64,000 bases of DNA from positions 1-64,000 of the forward strand of contig LUZT01000016.1 in assembly GCA_001602925.1 (NCBI GenBank), written 5' to 3'. How positions within the stretch are numbered: position 1 is the stretch's first letter; every line of letters begins with the position of its first letter. A program made the position numbers and the translations under genes. Under the pieces are notes generated by a model that was not told the DNA's origin, made no database searches, and worked only from the letters and a program-made list of their open reading frames with translations. Of this stretch, positions 45,628-56,663 are shown in pieces. The DNA comes from Chlorobiales bacterium Clorobi_01. Its GTDB lineage: Bacteria > Bacteroidota > Chlorobiia > Chlorobiales > Chlorobiaceae.

Positions 45628-47581
45628 GAATGTAGTCGAGCTGGTAACGGAGGTTCAACATGCTTTGAACCTTGCCAATGGTTGTAAAAAGATCTCTCAG
45701 CTCCTGGCGCTGCATCTTGTTAAGGTGTTCCGGATCGATGTATCGCCCAGAAGACTTTTCGGCCAGGCCGTGCTCGGTACGCAGGCGCATAAGGAACTCG
45801 TAGCCTTGAGCAGCCTCTTCGGCAAGCTCCTGAAACGATGGCAGCAACTGACCGATACGCCGGAAACGTTCGACCGTGCCAAGGAAATCGGTCACTCCGA
45901 ATTCACATGCCAACACCCTGGCCGCATCCGAAAGCGGCATCATGGCGCGCGCCTTGATATCGAACTCGTGAGCATGTTCACGGCTCTTCTCGACCAGGAA
46001 GTTCCGGAAAAAGCCCAGTGGTGGCGGATTCTGCAAGGCATTCTTCGCAAAGAATTGTAAAAAACCACGACCACGCGCGATCTCGGTATTGATTTCACGC
46101 TTCATTTCAAGAGCGAGGGCCGTACTCCCATAGACCGGTCTGAAGTCGAAAAAGATGGTCGAGTTCATCAAAGCCTTCGGCTCGGGTGTGCCGATCCATT
46201 TGCGGAAATAGTTCATCCATCCGCTCAGCGGCTGGCACCATTCAGGATTGCTCGCCATGATTTCCGCCGGGCATGGTTTGAAGCCGCAGGCAACCAGAAT
46301 GGCGGTGACCCGTTTGCCGAGTTCGAGAAATACTCGCTGCACGGTCTCGCGTGAAGCATCATTTTCGGGATCGCGGAAAAGAATGGCGTTATCCAGATCG
46401 GTTCTGAGCAATTGCTCCTTGCGCCCCTCGCTGCCAAGCGAAAGCCAGCAGAACTCGATGTCGGGCAGGTCGATTCCCTCTCGCTTCATGTCGGCAACTG
46501 AAAACTCGATCGCCTTGACGATCAGCGCGTCGTTCAGTTCGGTGAAAATATTCGAGATAAAATGGATGGCTACGTCCTGAGCAATGTACATCTTCAGCAG
46601 CTTTTCAGCTTTCTCCCGCTCTTGCGAGAGCTGCTCGACGCTCTCGGACTGCATGATCGCCTTCATGATCACGGCGGGGTTGATCCCTTCGGAGGTGACG
46701 ATGTCGTGCTCGGAGATGATGCCGATGACTGGTGTGTCTGCCGTGCCGTCTTCGGTGATGCAGAAGTGACGAAGCTTGGTCCTGACCATGAGCATCATCA
46801 TATCAGCCACCGTCTTCCCGGCGGTGATAGTGTAGACCGGGCTCGTCATGATTTCGCTGACAGGACGCTCGTTGACCTGTCCGGCGATCGCCACCACCTT
46901 CTTGCGCAAATCGGTATCGGTAATGATGCCGAGCGGATGGCGGTTTTCCGCAGCGACGATGATCGAGCCGATGTTGTTTTCGGACATAACTTTGGCCGCT
47001 TCCCGGATCGGGATACCGGGGGCGCAGGTGATGACGTTGCGCACCTGGTCGACCACCAGCGTCTCGTTGGCGAGCAGGCTGCCGCCGCCGGGCTCCATCA
47101 GGCTCCTTCGCATGTCGATGGCCTCGGAGAGGGAGTGCTCGATATGCTGCACGCTGCGGGCGATCGCGCCGGTGAAGTATGCCGCGACCGATGGCTCCGA
47201 CTGAACCAGTTCCCTGATGGTTTCGACCGGAATGGCAAGCAGCAGGCTCTCCTCGACCACCTGCGCCGAGAGCAGGTAAGTGCTGGTGCCGAATATGGCG
47301 CGCACACCGAACAGGTCGCCTTCGTCGCACAGATCGACGAGCACCTCTTCGCCATCAATCGAATCGAACAGGCGCACGGCACCCTTCATGACCATGTAGG
47401 AAAACCTGCCGAGTTCGTCTCCTTTCCTGAAAAGCGTTTCCCCCTCTTCATGATACTCCACGGCAAGCGAAGCGGCGATTTTCCGGTTTTTGTCGAGACT
47501 GAGACGATCGAACGGCGGATATTTGCCCAGATCGGCGGCTACCCTTTCGACGATGGTATTCGACGGAGTGGTTGTTTGCAT
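45620..47581 (-). CDS. cNMP-binding, CBS-pair, DUF294 nucleotidyltransferase-like protein
   Basis: 653 residues. Order: cyclic-nucleotide-binding fold (about 20-140), CBS pair (about 175-305, with IGSIIVAAENRHPLGIITDTDLR), DUF294 nucleotidyltransferase (LGSEGRKEQLLRTDLDNAILF holds the GS and DxD) and a DUF294 C-terminal domain. It resembles the GlnD-like uridylyltransferases, but the target is unknown. The domains suggest sensing of nucleotides and modification of a protein partner. It overlaps the downstream exonuclease gene by 8 bases. Confidence 0.85.
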   Translation of the reverse strand: MQTTTPSNTIVERVAADLGKYPPFDRLSLDKNRKIAASLAVEYHEEGETLFRKGDELGRFSYMVMKGAVRLFDSIDGEEVLVDLCDEGDLFGVRAIFGTSTYLLSAQVVEESLLLAIPVETIRELVQSEPSVAAYFTGAIARSVQHIEHSLSEAIDMRRSLMEPGGGSLLANETLVVDQVRNVITCAPGIPIREAAKVMSENNIGSIIVAAENRHPLGIITDTDLRKKVVAIAGQVNERPVSEIMTSPVYTITAGKTVADMMMLMVRTKLRHFCITEDGTADTPVIGIISEHDIVTSEGINPAVIMKAIMQSESVEQLSQEREKAEKLLKMYIAQDVAIHFISNIFTELNDALIVKAIEFSVADMKREGIDLPDIEFCWLSLGSEGRKEQLLRTDLDNAILFRDPENDASRETVQRVFLELGKRVTAILVACGFKPCPAEIMASNPEWCQPLSGWMNYFRKWIGTPEPKALMNSTIFFDFRPVYGSTALALEMKREINTEIARGRGFLQFFAKNALQNPPPLGFFRNFLVEKSREHAHEFDIKARAMMPLSDAARVLACEFGVTDFLGTVERFRRIGQLLPSFQELAEEAAQGYEFLMRLRTEHGLAEKSSGRYIDPEHLNKMQRQELRDLFTTIGKVQSMLNLRYQLDYIRA

Positions 47582-47680
47582 GGGACAATCCTCCTCTCGA
47601 TGACTGAGGTGTTGAAGGCTTTTGGCCGGCTACAGGCAGGCACCGGCATAACAATACTTGCTCCCAGATGAGACGCGGCG

Positions 47681-48676
47681 TCAGTTCAGCATACGGCGTT
47701 CACGATACCATTCAAACGTCCGCCGGATGCTCTCTGCAAACGGTTCATAGCGCATACCCAGTTCCCGCTGGGCTTTCGACGAATCGAAATACAGAAATTT
47801 CGAGGCCACGGTGAACATGGTCATGTTGAACAGCTTCGAAATCTTTTTCCTTTCCGGACGGAACTTAAGGAGAAAACTGACCGCATGAGCTGCCCAGATC
47901 GGCAGCGGAAAGGAACGCTGGTGCACGCCGGTGACATCCATGATCGTCTGGGCCAGCTCTTTGAACGAAACATTGTCACCACCGACAATATAGCGCTCGC
48001 CCATGCGCCCTTTCTTCATGGCTGTAATGAGACAGTCAATCACGATCTCCACATCCACTACACATATTCCACCTAATGGATAAAACGGCATCTTGCGCTT
48101 GTAGACATCCTTGATGATGCGCCCGGCGTTAAAATTGATATCACCCGCACCGAAGACAAATGCCGGCACCACGATGACACAGTCCATACCTTTTTTCACC
48201 TCTGCGGCGACGATCTTTTCCGCAGCATGTTTGGTTCTGGCATACTCCAGATCGATAGTGTCGAAATTCCAGCCGCTCTCCTCGTTGAACTTGCGGTTCG
48301 GGCCGCTGATTCCCACCGCCGTGATGGAACTCACATGCACCACCCTCCTGACCTTTGCCCGGCGACAGGCATCGAGCACGTTCTGTGTGCCTTCGACATT
48401 GATCCTTTGGAGAAGAGGATTTTTCCGGTCGCCCATATAGGTGATACCTGCGCAATGATAGACCTCTTCAGCTCCTTCGAACGCTCCGGAAAGCGAAGCG
48501 ATATCCGTCACATCGCCGTAAACGAGAGTGATCCGGTCAAGGCACTCCTTGAGAGAGGCTAAATCGGAGCTGGCCCTGACCAGCGCGTGAACATCTTCGC
48601 CAGACGCAGCCAGCCTGTGGACAAGACGGGACCCGATGAACCCGGTGCCTCCGGTTACGACTATTTTCTTTCTCAC
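47681..48676 (-). CDS. NAD(P)-dependent epimerase/dehydratase (extended SDR)
   Basis: 331 residues. VTGGTGFIGSRLVHRLA is the dinucleotide loop; SSITAVG and YARTKHAAEK carry the catalytic Ser, Tyr and Lys. It is closest in style to the dihydroflavonol-4-reductase/HpnA-like branch: the C-terminal VSFLLKFRPERKKISK is membrane-linked in some. It may act on a hydroxyl sugar, sterol-like or hopanoid substrate, not decidable here. No gene partner. Confidence 0.85.
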   Translation of the reverse strand: MRKKIVVTGGTGFIGSRLVHRLAASGEDVHALVRASSDLASLKECLDRITLVYGDVTDIASLSGAFEGAEEVYHCAGITYMGDRKNPLLQRINVEGTQNVLDACRRAKVRRVVHVSSITAVGISGPNRKFNEESGWNFDTIDLEYARTKHAAEKIVAAEVKKGMDCVIVVPAFVFGAGDINFNAGRIIKDVYKRKMPFYPLGGICVVDVEIVIDCLITAMKKGRMGERYIVGGDNVSFKELAQTIMDVTGVHQRSFPLPIWAAHAVSFLLKFRPERKKISKLFNMTMFTVASKFLYFDSSKAQRELGMRYEPFAESIRRTFEWYRERRMLN

Positions 48677-48765
48677 AAATGCACTATGGTATTGAAGAAC
48701 TGGTACTTTGACGAATGACGCCCCGGATTCGGTCTCCGGAGCGATATCCGTCTTATGATGACTTT

Positions 48766-49809
48766 TTACTCCTGAACCTTGATCTTGCCGTCCAGAATAT
48801 CCTTGCGGATCGACTCGATACGCTCGTGCACGGACTGATCGATCAATTTTTCGGTATCGCTGTTCCAGACGTAATCGGTGTAACGGTCATCAAGACCGAA
48901 CACCCGCTGCTTTCCGCCCTCGAACTTACCATGCATCGCCTCGTCGATTGTGGTCAGTACAGCCTTGTTGATCGCCTTGTTGATGCTGGTCAGCATATTC
49001 TCCGGAGCAGGCCACTCCAGGGCCATATCGGTGCAGATCACGAGCTTTTTCGATTCGCGCGCCGCCTCGATGACGCCCATGCCGCTCGCTCCTGCCGCCT
49101 GGTAGATAATATCCGCTCCCTGGCTGTACTGGCCAAGCGCAATTTCCTTGCCTTTGGCCGGATCGTTGAAGGCGCTGCCGGTCATGCCGATGAAGTTGGT
49201 GATGAGCTTGATGTCCGGCCTGGCATACTTCGCCCCCTCGATGTAGCCGGACTCGAATTTCCTGATGATGTTGGAATCCATGCCGCCGATGAAGCCGATG
49301 ATGCCGGTTTTCGATTCGAGCGCCGCAATCGCTCCGGCAAGGAACGACCCCTTTTTCTCCTCGAACACAATGCCGGAGAGGTTCGACGGAATCTCTGCAC
49401 CGGGCTGTGGATTGTAGTCGATACAGGCGAACTTCTTGTCGGGGAATTCTTTGGCGATAGCCGTAATGTCATCGGTAAAGAGCAGACCGACACCGATGAT
49501 CAGCTTGATATCGGGATCGGCGGCCATTTGCCTCAGTGCAGCCTCGCGATCGGCACCCTCGCCTGATGGCTCGATGTAATCGAACTGTATCCCGAGCTTC
49601 TGCTTGGCCTGTTCAAGGCCGTTATAAGCCGAATCGTTGAACGACTTGTCTCCACGACCACCGACATCGAACACCAGGCCGACTTTGTAAGCGTTTGGAT
49701 TGCTTTCCGAGACCTTTTTTTTCCCCGCGCATCCAGTAAGAAGCAGCATGAACATCGTCAGAATAGACGAAAGCCTGAAAAAGGGTGATGAATATTTCCG
49801 GTAAGTCAT
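48766..49809 (-). CDS. BMP-family lipoprotein (PnrA-like substrate-binding protein)
   Basis: 347 residues from the ATG at 49809 (the frame to 49896 adds 29 non-signal residues). The signal peptide ends in the lipobox LLTGC, so it is lipid-anchored. VGLVFDVGGRGDKSFNDSAYNGLEQ is the hallmark of BMP/PnrA proteins, which bind purine nucleosides or similar ligands for an ABC importer. No permease or ATPase is adjacent in the window. VPEHEEVI-like ends are absent. It sits between an SDR gene and a membrane protein gene on the same strand. Confidence 0.88.
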   Translation of the reverse strand: MTYRKYSSPFFRLSSILTMFMLLLTGCAGKKKVSESNPNAYKVGLVFDVGGRGDKSFNDSAYNGLEQAKQKLGIQFDYIEPSGEGADREAALRQMAADPDIKLIIGVGLLFTDDITAIAKEFPDKKFACIDYNPQPGAEIPSNLSGIVFEEKKGSFLAGAIAALESKTGIIGFIGGMDSNIIRKFESGYIEGAKYARPDIKLITNFIGMTGSAFNDPAKGKEIALGQYSQGADIIYQAAGASGMGVIEAARESKKLVICTDMALEWPAPENMLTSINKAINKAVLTTIDEAMHGKFEGGKQRVFGLDDRYTDYVWNSDTEKLIDQSVHERIESIRKDILDGKIKVQE

Positions 49810-49896
49810 GCCTGTAGCGGAGGTTGATTCGTCAAAAATTTTGGCTTTTAATATAACAAAAAAAGGCGCGTTTCTCGAAAGCAGTGCCAGACACAA

Positions 49897-50100
49897 CCGC
49901 TCGACGTGGAACCGGAGCTCGGATTACACAATGCCATCATTTTTCGACACTTAATCACGTTAAACCAAGCGGCTGGCAGCAAGAAGGAGGGTAGCCCGAA
50001 TGAAAAGAGGCTGGCCCGATTTTATTTCCGGAACAGCCCCTCTTGAAAACGTTATTCTACGACAGCAGAAGTTTCCGTCACTCGTCACCCAATGATATAC
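49897..50100. other. Gap with a terminator-like hairpin shared with the fba terminator
   Basis: No gene. AAAAGAGGCTGGCCCG (50003-50018) repeats the left arm of the fba terminator; here its partner GCCCCTCTT (50035-50043) gives an imperfect stem. It may terminate the membrane-protein gene (minus). Confidence 0.4.
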
Positions 50101-50760
50101 TTACGGCTTCAGCTGGTTTTCCCTCTGCGCGAACAGGCTTCTGATGCCTGGCAGCATCGAGAGAGCGGCCGAATCGTTGCCCAGCTTGACCGTTTCCGCA
50201 AGCTCGTCGATGGCGCGTCCGATGGTCTGGTTGACCATGATGTCCGCCTGGCCTGTACCGGGGGTCAGAAATCTGGTTTCACCGCCAAGCCGAAGCACTT
50301 TGGTTCTCACATCGGGCTTCGTGCAGCGACGCCCAATAGCTTCGATACGGTCAGCCCATTCAGCAGGACCAGCTGCGATTTCAGCCTTTTTTCTTTTGCC
50401 GACCGAGATTTCATCCATACCATTCGACACAAAAAGAACGGCCAGGCAGGTGACGCTCAGCACGTCAGCAATAATCCCCCCGGTTCTCATTCCCTGGAGC
50501 TCCAGAGTCAGACCAGCGATGGAGGCAAGAAACGCAAACAGCGCAATCACTGCGCTTATGATGGTTGAAAGGTTCCAGCCCAGACGGAATCCCCTGACGA
50601 GAGCATATGAGCCTGCCGAAAGTGACAGGGTAAAAAGAGCAACCGGGGCGAACTGCAATCCGCCATCGATGAGATTTCCGAAAAACAGCGCAAAAAAGAG
50701 AGCGAGAACCGTCAGCACGATGCCCAACGGCAGCAATACCCAAAGCCAGGATTGTTTCAT
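50101..50760 (-). CDS. Hypothetical membrane protein
   Basis: 219 residues. Four predicted membrane helices (about 6-28, 38-57, 62-82, 90-110) and then a soluble tail of about 100 residues that ends near [11 protein letters not shown]. No recognised family. The tail has no clear motif ([13 protein letters not shown] looks helical). Single gene; function unknown. Confidence 0.5.
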   Translation of the reverse strand: MKQSWLWVLLPLGIVLTVLALFFALFFGNLIDGGLQFAPVALFTLSLSAGSYALVRGFRLGWNLSTIISAVIALFAFLASIAGLTLELQGMRTGGIIADVLSVTCLAVLFVSNGMDEISVGKRKKAEIAAGPAEWADRIEAIGRRCTKPDVRTKVLRLGGETRFLTPGTGQADIMVNQTIGRAIDELAETVKLGNDSAALSMLPGIRSLFAQRENQLKP

Positions 50761-51050
50761 TCCTCAGTAGTTTTATCGTCACGAAATGTTCCGCTTTACG
50801 GCGCCAGACACATCACGGCCAGAATCATTTCCGGCCGGCAGCGCCAACAGATAGCCAAGATAAGAAAATCCCTTGCAATAGCCCCAAATTCTCGGCACCC
50901 TCTTCGCCCTGTCAACCAGGCACTCATCACCAGCGTCCACCTTCACGGTATTCGTATTTCATGTACCATTTCATAAAGATAACCGGCGGGGTTTCGAGGG
51001 AAACATGCTACATTGCGTGTCCCGAATTTCGATCAACCTTATTGCATACC

Positions 51051-52295
51051 ATGCCTTTTTCCGCTCTCGGAATCATCGATCATCTGCGCAAAGCCCTCGA
51101 CCAGGAGGGGTACACATCTCCAACCCCGATACAGAAAGAAGCTATCCCGGTCATTCTCGAAGGTAACGACCTGCTCGCCTGCGCCCAGACCGGCACCGGC
51201 AAAACCGCCGCATTCGCGCTGCCCGTGCTGCAACTGCTGCACCAGAGCCGGATGCACGGCGAAAAGCGTAAAATCCGCTGCCTCGTGCTCACCCCGACCA
51301 GGGAGCTCGCAATCCAGATCGGCGAAAGCTTCACTGCCTATGGCCGTCATACCGGCCTCATAAACACCGTGATTTTTGGCGGCGTCAACCAGAACCCGCA
51401 GACCGCGCGGCTCGTGCGGGGCGTCGATATTCTGGTCGCCACGCCGGGCCGCCTGCTCGACCTGATCGGCCAGGGCCACCTGCACCTGCACGACATCGAA
51501 TATTTCGTGCTCGACGAAGCTGACCGGATGCTCGACATGGGCTTCATTCACGACATCAGACGAGTACTGGCGGTTCTACCGAAAAAGCGGCAGTCACTCT
51601 TCTTTTCGGCCACCATGCCACCCGAAATCATCAAGCTCTCCGCTGCGATTCTGCACAACCCGAAAGAGGTCATGGTCACGCCGGTTTCATCGACCGTCGA
51701 GATCATCAACCAGCAGATTCTGTTCGTTGACCGCGAAAACAAGAACAGCCTGCTCGCGCACCTGCTCAAGGAACGAAACATCGAAAGCGCGCTGGTCTTC
51801 ACGCGAACCAAGCACGGCGCGGACAAGGTGGCCCGTTTTCTGGCGCACCACGACATCACCGCCGAGGCGATTCACGGCAACAAATCGCAAAACGCCCGCC
51901 AGCGCGCACTCGGCAACTTCAAGACGAGGCAAACGAGAGTGCTGGTCGCCACCGACATCGCCGCAAGGGGAATCGACATCGATGAACTCGAATATGTCAT
52001 CAACATCGATTTGCCCAACATCCCGGAAACCTACGTGCACCGCATTGGCCGAACTGGCCGGGCCGGAAACCGTGGAGCCGCCTACTCCTTCTGTAACGCC
52101 GAAGAGAAAGCCTACCTCCGCGACATCGAAAAACTGATCGCCCGAAAAATCCCGGTCATCGAAGATCATCCCTTTCCGATGGTGAACACAATTCCGGAAA
52201 ATGCTGCAGCATCAAAGCAACCGGCAAGAAAGGTTCCCCATCAGAAAAAACCTTCTGGAACCCACCCCGGCAACTCGCACTGGAAACGAAAATGA
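51051..52295 (+). CDS. rhlE: DEAD-box RNA helicase, RhlE type
   Basis: 414 residues from the ATG at 51051 (the frame from 50961 adds 30 residues with no helicase homology). Motifs: Q motif [16 protein letters not shown], Walker [29 protein letters not shown], and the C-terminal [15 protein letters not shown] and [11 protein letters not shown] short Lys/His-rich tail follows. RhlE proteins remodel ribosomal precursor and mRNA structure, often in the cold. Confidence 0.9.
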   Translation: MPFSALGIIDHLRKALDQEGYTSPTPIQKEAIPVILEGNDLLACAQTGTGKTAAFALPVLQLLHQSRMHGEKRKIRCLVLTPTRELAIQIGESFTAYGRHTGLINTVIFGGVNQNPQTARLVRGVDILVATPGRLLDLIGQGHLHLHDIEYFVLDEADRMLDMGFIHDIRRVLAVLPKKRQSLFFSATMPPEIIKLSAAILHNPKEVMVTPVSSTVEIINQQILFVDRENKNSLLAHLLKERNIESALVFTRTKHGADKVARFLAHHDITAEAIHGNKSQNARQRALGNFKTRQTRVLVATDIAARGIDIDELEYVINIDLPNIPETYVHRIGRTGRAGNRGAAYSFCNAEEKAYLRDIEKLIARKIPVIEDHPFPMVNTIPENAAASKQPARKVPHQKKPSGTHPGNSHWKRK

Positions 52296-52403
52296 AAACC
52301 GTATAAGAAATTCCCTCTGAGCAGTGGCTTTTGATTTATGCCGCTGGAATCGCTACTATTATTCTGATGCCTGACCTGACTGAAAAGGCATCAGCAACGC
52401 TGA

Positions 52404-53885
<1,482 letters not shown>

Positions 53886-53886
53886 G

Positions 53887-54291
53887 ATGCTTGCCGACTC
53901 GATGCGCCTGAAAATCCTCCTGCCCTACAAGGTGTTTGCTGTGAAAGAGCGGGTGCTGAACATCGTCGCCGAAACGGAAAAAGGGTCTTACGGGTTCCTG
54001 CCTAACCGGCTCGACTGCATCGCGCCGCTCGTGCCTGGAATTCTGATGTACAAAACCGCAGAAGAAGGCGAAACCTTCGTGGCGGTCGATCAGGGCATTC
54101 TCGTCAAAACCGGGCCTGAGGTGGTGGTGTCCGTGCGTCACGCCATTGGCGGTGTCGATCTCGGCCAGCTCGAATCGGCGGTCAAGCAGCAGTTTCTCGA
54201 TCTCGACGAGTGCGAGCGCAGCGTTCGCGGCACGATGGCCAAGCTGGAGAGCAGTTTCATCCGGCGCTACATGGAGCTGAAACATGAATGA
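53887..54291 (+). CDS. atpC: N-type F1Fo-ATPase subunit epsilon
   Basis: 134 residues; GGAGG lies before the ATG. The N-terminal beta-sandwich (LKILLPYKVFAVKERVLNIVAE) and the DLGQLESAVKQQFL helical tail resemble epsilon, but with low similarity to the housekeeping form. It couples the rotor to beta. One base separates it from atpD. Confidence 0.85.
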   Translation: MLADSMRLKILLPYKVFAVKERVLNIVAETEKGSYGFLPNRLDCIAPLVPGILMYKTAEEGETFVAVDQGILVKTGPEVVVSVRHAIGGVDLGQLESAVKQQFLDLDECERSVRGTMAKLESSFIRRYMELKHE

Positions 54292-54607
54292 GCGCGAGCC
54301 GGGAAAATTGTCGGCGAAGAACAAGCCGCTCGAAAAGCGTGTCGGCGACAGTGAACTGCGCAAGATCAGGGCGCGAAAGAACGCGACCCGAAGCATCTGG
54401 GAGGGATTCGCCATGTTCGGCATCATCGGCTGGGCGGTAGCGATTCCGACACTTATCGGCGTGGCGGTCGGCATCTGGCTCGACCGGCACTACCCTTCGC
54501 CCCACTCCTGGACGCTGACCATGATCGTCGTTGGTGTGGTGATCGGCTGCCTGAACGCCTGGCACTGGGTCTCGGAGGAAAACCGGAACATCGACAAGGA
54601 GGAGTGA
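54284..54607 (+). CDS. atpQ: N-ATPase small membrane protein AtpQ (AtpZ/AtpI-like)
   Basis: 107 residues with a basic N terminus and two membrane helices (about 42-66 and 73-96): GIIGWAVAIPTLIGVAVGIWLDRHY then MIVVGVVIGCLNAWHW. It resembles AtpI/AtpZ-type proteins that sit beside the c ring, perhaps aiding assembly. It overlaps atpC by 8 bases. Confidence 0.8.
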   Translation: MNEREPGKLSAKNKPLEKRVGDSELRKIRARKNATRSIWEGFAMFGIIGWAVAIPTLIGVAVGIWLDRHYPSPHSWTLTMIVVGVVIGCLNAWHWVSEENRNIDKEE

Positions 54608-54608
54608 C

Positions 54609-54911
54609 ATGACAACGAATTTTCTGGCAATACTCGGCGGCTTTGCGCTGGGGCTGTTTTATTTCGGCGGACTCTGGCTGACCGTGCGAAAGGGACTCTT
54701 CTCGCCGCATCCGGCGTTGCTGTTTCTGACAAGCACGCTTCTGCGCACGGCGGGCGTCATCGGCGGCTTCCTCCTCATTTCGTCTGGCGATCCGGTGCGG
54801 CTGCTCTTTGCCGTCGGCGGTTTCGTGGCGGCAAAAGTGACGAGCATCGTGTTCGGACGCTGCAACAGTGCACCGGAGCATCGCGACAAAGAGGAGACAC
54901 CATGCATCTGA
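54609..54911 (+). CDS. atpR: N-ATPase-specific membrane protein AtpR
   Basis: 100 residues, three membrane helices (about 5-25, 36-56, 62-80). Its TSTLLRTAGVIGGF helix has a buried Arg that is conserved in AtpR and thought to face the c-ring carboxylate during assembly. AtpR is specific to N-ATPases, so it is the best family marker in the operon. The stop overlaps the atpB start. Confidence 0.8.
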   Translation: MTTNFLAILGGFALGLFYFGGLWLTVRKGLFSPHPALLFLTSTLLRTAGVIGGFLLISSGDPVRLLFAVGGFVAAKVTSIVFGRCNSAPEHRDKEETPCI

Positions 54912-55582
54912 GCAGCGACGAGGTCATTCTGTGGCAGTCGGGCTTTCTGAAGCTCAACCTGACCATCCTCACCACCTGGGCGTTGATGCTGCTGCTCGGG
55001 GGTGGTGCGTGGCTCATCACACGGCGACTCTCGACCAGTATCACGATTTCGCGCTGGCAGAGCATGCTGGAGATCATCGTTACAATGGCCCACCGGCAGA
55101 TCGGCGAGGTCGGCCTGCAGAAGCCCGAAAAGTATCTGCCCTTCATCGCCACGCTCTTTCTGTTCATCTCCACGGCGAACCTCTGCACGGTCATTCCCGG
55201 CTACGAACCGCCGACCGGCTCGCTCTCGACCACGGCGGCGCTCGCCCTCTCGGTCTTCATCGCCGTACCGCTCTTCGGCATCGCGGAGAGCGGCCTCGTG
55301 GGCTACCTGAAAACCTACGCCGAACCGACGCCAATCATGCTCCCCTTCAATATCGTCGGCGAACTCACCCGTACGATGGCGCTCGCCGTACGTCTGTTCG
55401 GCAACATGATGAGCGGCGACATGATTCTCGTCATTCTGCTGACGATTTCGCCACTCGTCTTTCCGGTGCTCATGAACATCCTTGGTCTTTTGACCGGCAT
55501 GGTGCAGGCCTACATTTTCAGCATCCTGGCCACGGTCTATATCGCCGCTGCGACCAGAACACGAGAAAAATCAACAAGTTAA
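54902..55582 (+). CDS. atpB: N-type F1Fo-ATPase subunit a
   Basis: 226 residues with five to six membrane helices. The essential stator Arg164 is in LAVRLFGNMMSG. Other conserved parts are LFISTANLCTVIPGYEPPTGSLSTT and GELTRTM. It forms the two half-channels beside the c ring. It overlaps atpR by 10 bases. Confidence 0.9.
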   Translation: MHLSSDEVILWQSGFLKLNLTILTTWALMLLLGGGAWLITRRLSTSITISRWQSMLEIIVTMAHRQIGEVGLQKPEKYLPFIATLFLFISTANLCTVIPGYEPPTGSLSTTAALALSVFIAVPLFGIAESGLVGYLKTYAEPTPIMLPFNIVGELTRTMALAVRLFGNMMSGDMILVILLTISPLVFPVLMNILGLLTGMVQAYIFSILATVYIAAATRTREKSTS

Positions 55583-55599
55583 CCAAACGAGAAAGCATC

Positions 55600-55881
55600 A
55601 TGGATACGCTCACCATCATCGCGATTGTCTCCATTGCCACCGCAGGACTGTCGATCGGCATCGGCGTCATCGGCCCGGCGCTCGGTCAGGGACGGGCCGT
55701 GGCCTCCGCGCTTACTGCGCTCGCCCAGCAGCCGGATGCCGCCTCCACCATCACCCGCACGCTCTTTGTCGGCTTGGCCATGATCGAATCGATTGCGATC
55801 TACTGCTTTGTGATTTCGATCATCCTGATCTTCGCCAATCCGTTCTGGAACCACGCCATTTCGCAAGTTGGAGGCCACTGA
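55600..55881 (+). CDS. atpE: N-type F1Fo-ATPase subunit c (probable Na+ type)
   Basis: 93 residues, two helices with a polar loop (GRAVASALTALAQQPDAAST). The GxGxG packing motif is present in helix 1. Gln30, Glu63 and Ser64 fall where Ilyobacter tartaricus subunit c has Gln32, Glu65 and Ser66, the Na+ ligands; Met61 replaces Val63 and Ile65 replaces Thr67. The first three ligands support Na+ translocation, as N-ATPases are expected to do; the Ile leaves this not certain. Fo rotor. Confidence 0.9.
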   Translation: MDTLTIIAIVSIATAGLSIGIGVIGPALGQGRAVASALTALAQQPDAASTITRTLFVGLAMIESIAIYCFVISIILIFANPFWNHAISQVGGH

Positions 55882-56663
55882 TGCTGATCGACTGGTTCAC
55901 GGTTGCAGCGCAGCTCGTCAATTTCTTGATCCTGCTCTGGCTGCTGAAACGGTTTCTCTACCAACCGGTGCTCAAGGCGCTCGACGAGCGGGAAAAGAAA
56001 ATTGCCGCCGAGCTGGAACATGCGGCAAATGTCGAAGCGGAGGCCGTGCAGGAAAAAGCGGCGTGGCAGAAAAAGAACGACGAGTTCGCGCAGCAGCGGC
56101 AGCAAATGATGAAACAGGCGACGGATGAGGCTGCGACCCGGCGCAGCGAGCTGCTCGACGAGGCACGACAGGAGTACGACGCGCTCCATTCGAGGCTGCT
56201 CGAAACGCTGAAGCGCGAAGAGACGGAGCGGGAGGAGGAGACCGAGCGGCGCGTCAACGACGAGATATTTTCAGTCGCCGGAAAGCTGCTGGCGGAGCTG
56301 GCCGACGAGTCGCTCGAAGCGCGCATCATCGACAAATTCTGCCGCAAGCTCGAAGCGGGCGGCTCCGAGATTGCCGGACAACACCCCGGACAGGACGGCG
56401 CACCGAAGCAGGCGGTCGTGCGCAGCACCTTCCCGCTCATGCCGGAGCAGCGCGAGCGAGTGACTGGAACCATCGAAAAGCTGATCGGCTCGGAGACTCC
56501 CCTATCGTTTGAGCAGTCAGACAAATCCGGTTGCGGCATCGAACTGTGCGTGGATGGCCTGTGCGTGTCGTGGCACTTTCAGGCGGCACTCGACGCGCTG
56601 AAAAGAGCTGCCGACGAGTACCGCGAACATGAACCGGACGAAGGAGCGGCGGATGCCAGATAA
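55881..56663 (+). CDS. atpF: N-type F1Fo-ATPase subunit b with a delta-like C-terminal region
   Basis: 260 residues, far longer than the usual 156. An N-terminal membrane helix (LVNFLILLWLLKRFLYQPVLKA) leads to a long charged coiled coil (about 35-145). A further C-terminal region (TFPLMPEQRERVTGTIEKLIGS and ...SWHFQAALDALKRAADEY) resembles a delta-subunit C terminus, which fits the missing atpH gene. It shares one base with atpE and overlaps atpA by 11. Confidence 0.88.
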   Translation: MLIDWFTVAAQLVNFLILLWLLKRFLYQPVLKALDEREKKIAAELEHAANVEAEAVQEKAAWQKKNDEFAQQRQQMMKQATDEAATRRSELLDEARQEYDALHSRLLETLKREETEREEETERRVNDEIFSVAGKLLAELADESLEARIIDKFCRKLEAGGSEIAGQHPGQDGAPKQAVVRSTFPLMPEQRERVTGTIEKLIGSETPLSFEQSDKSGCGIELCVDGLCVSWHFQAALDALKRAADEYREHEPDEGAADAR

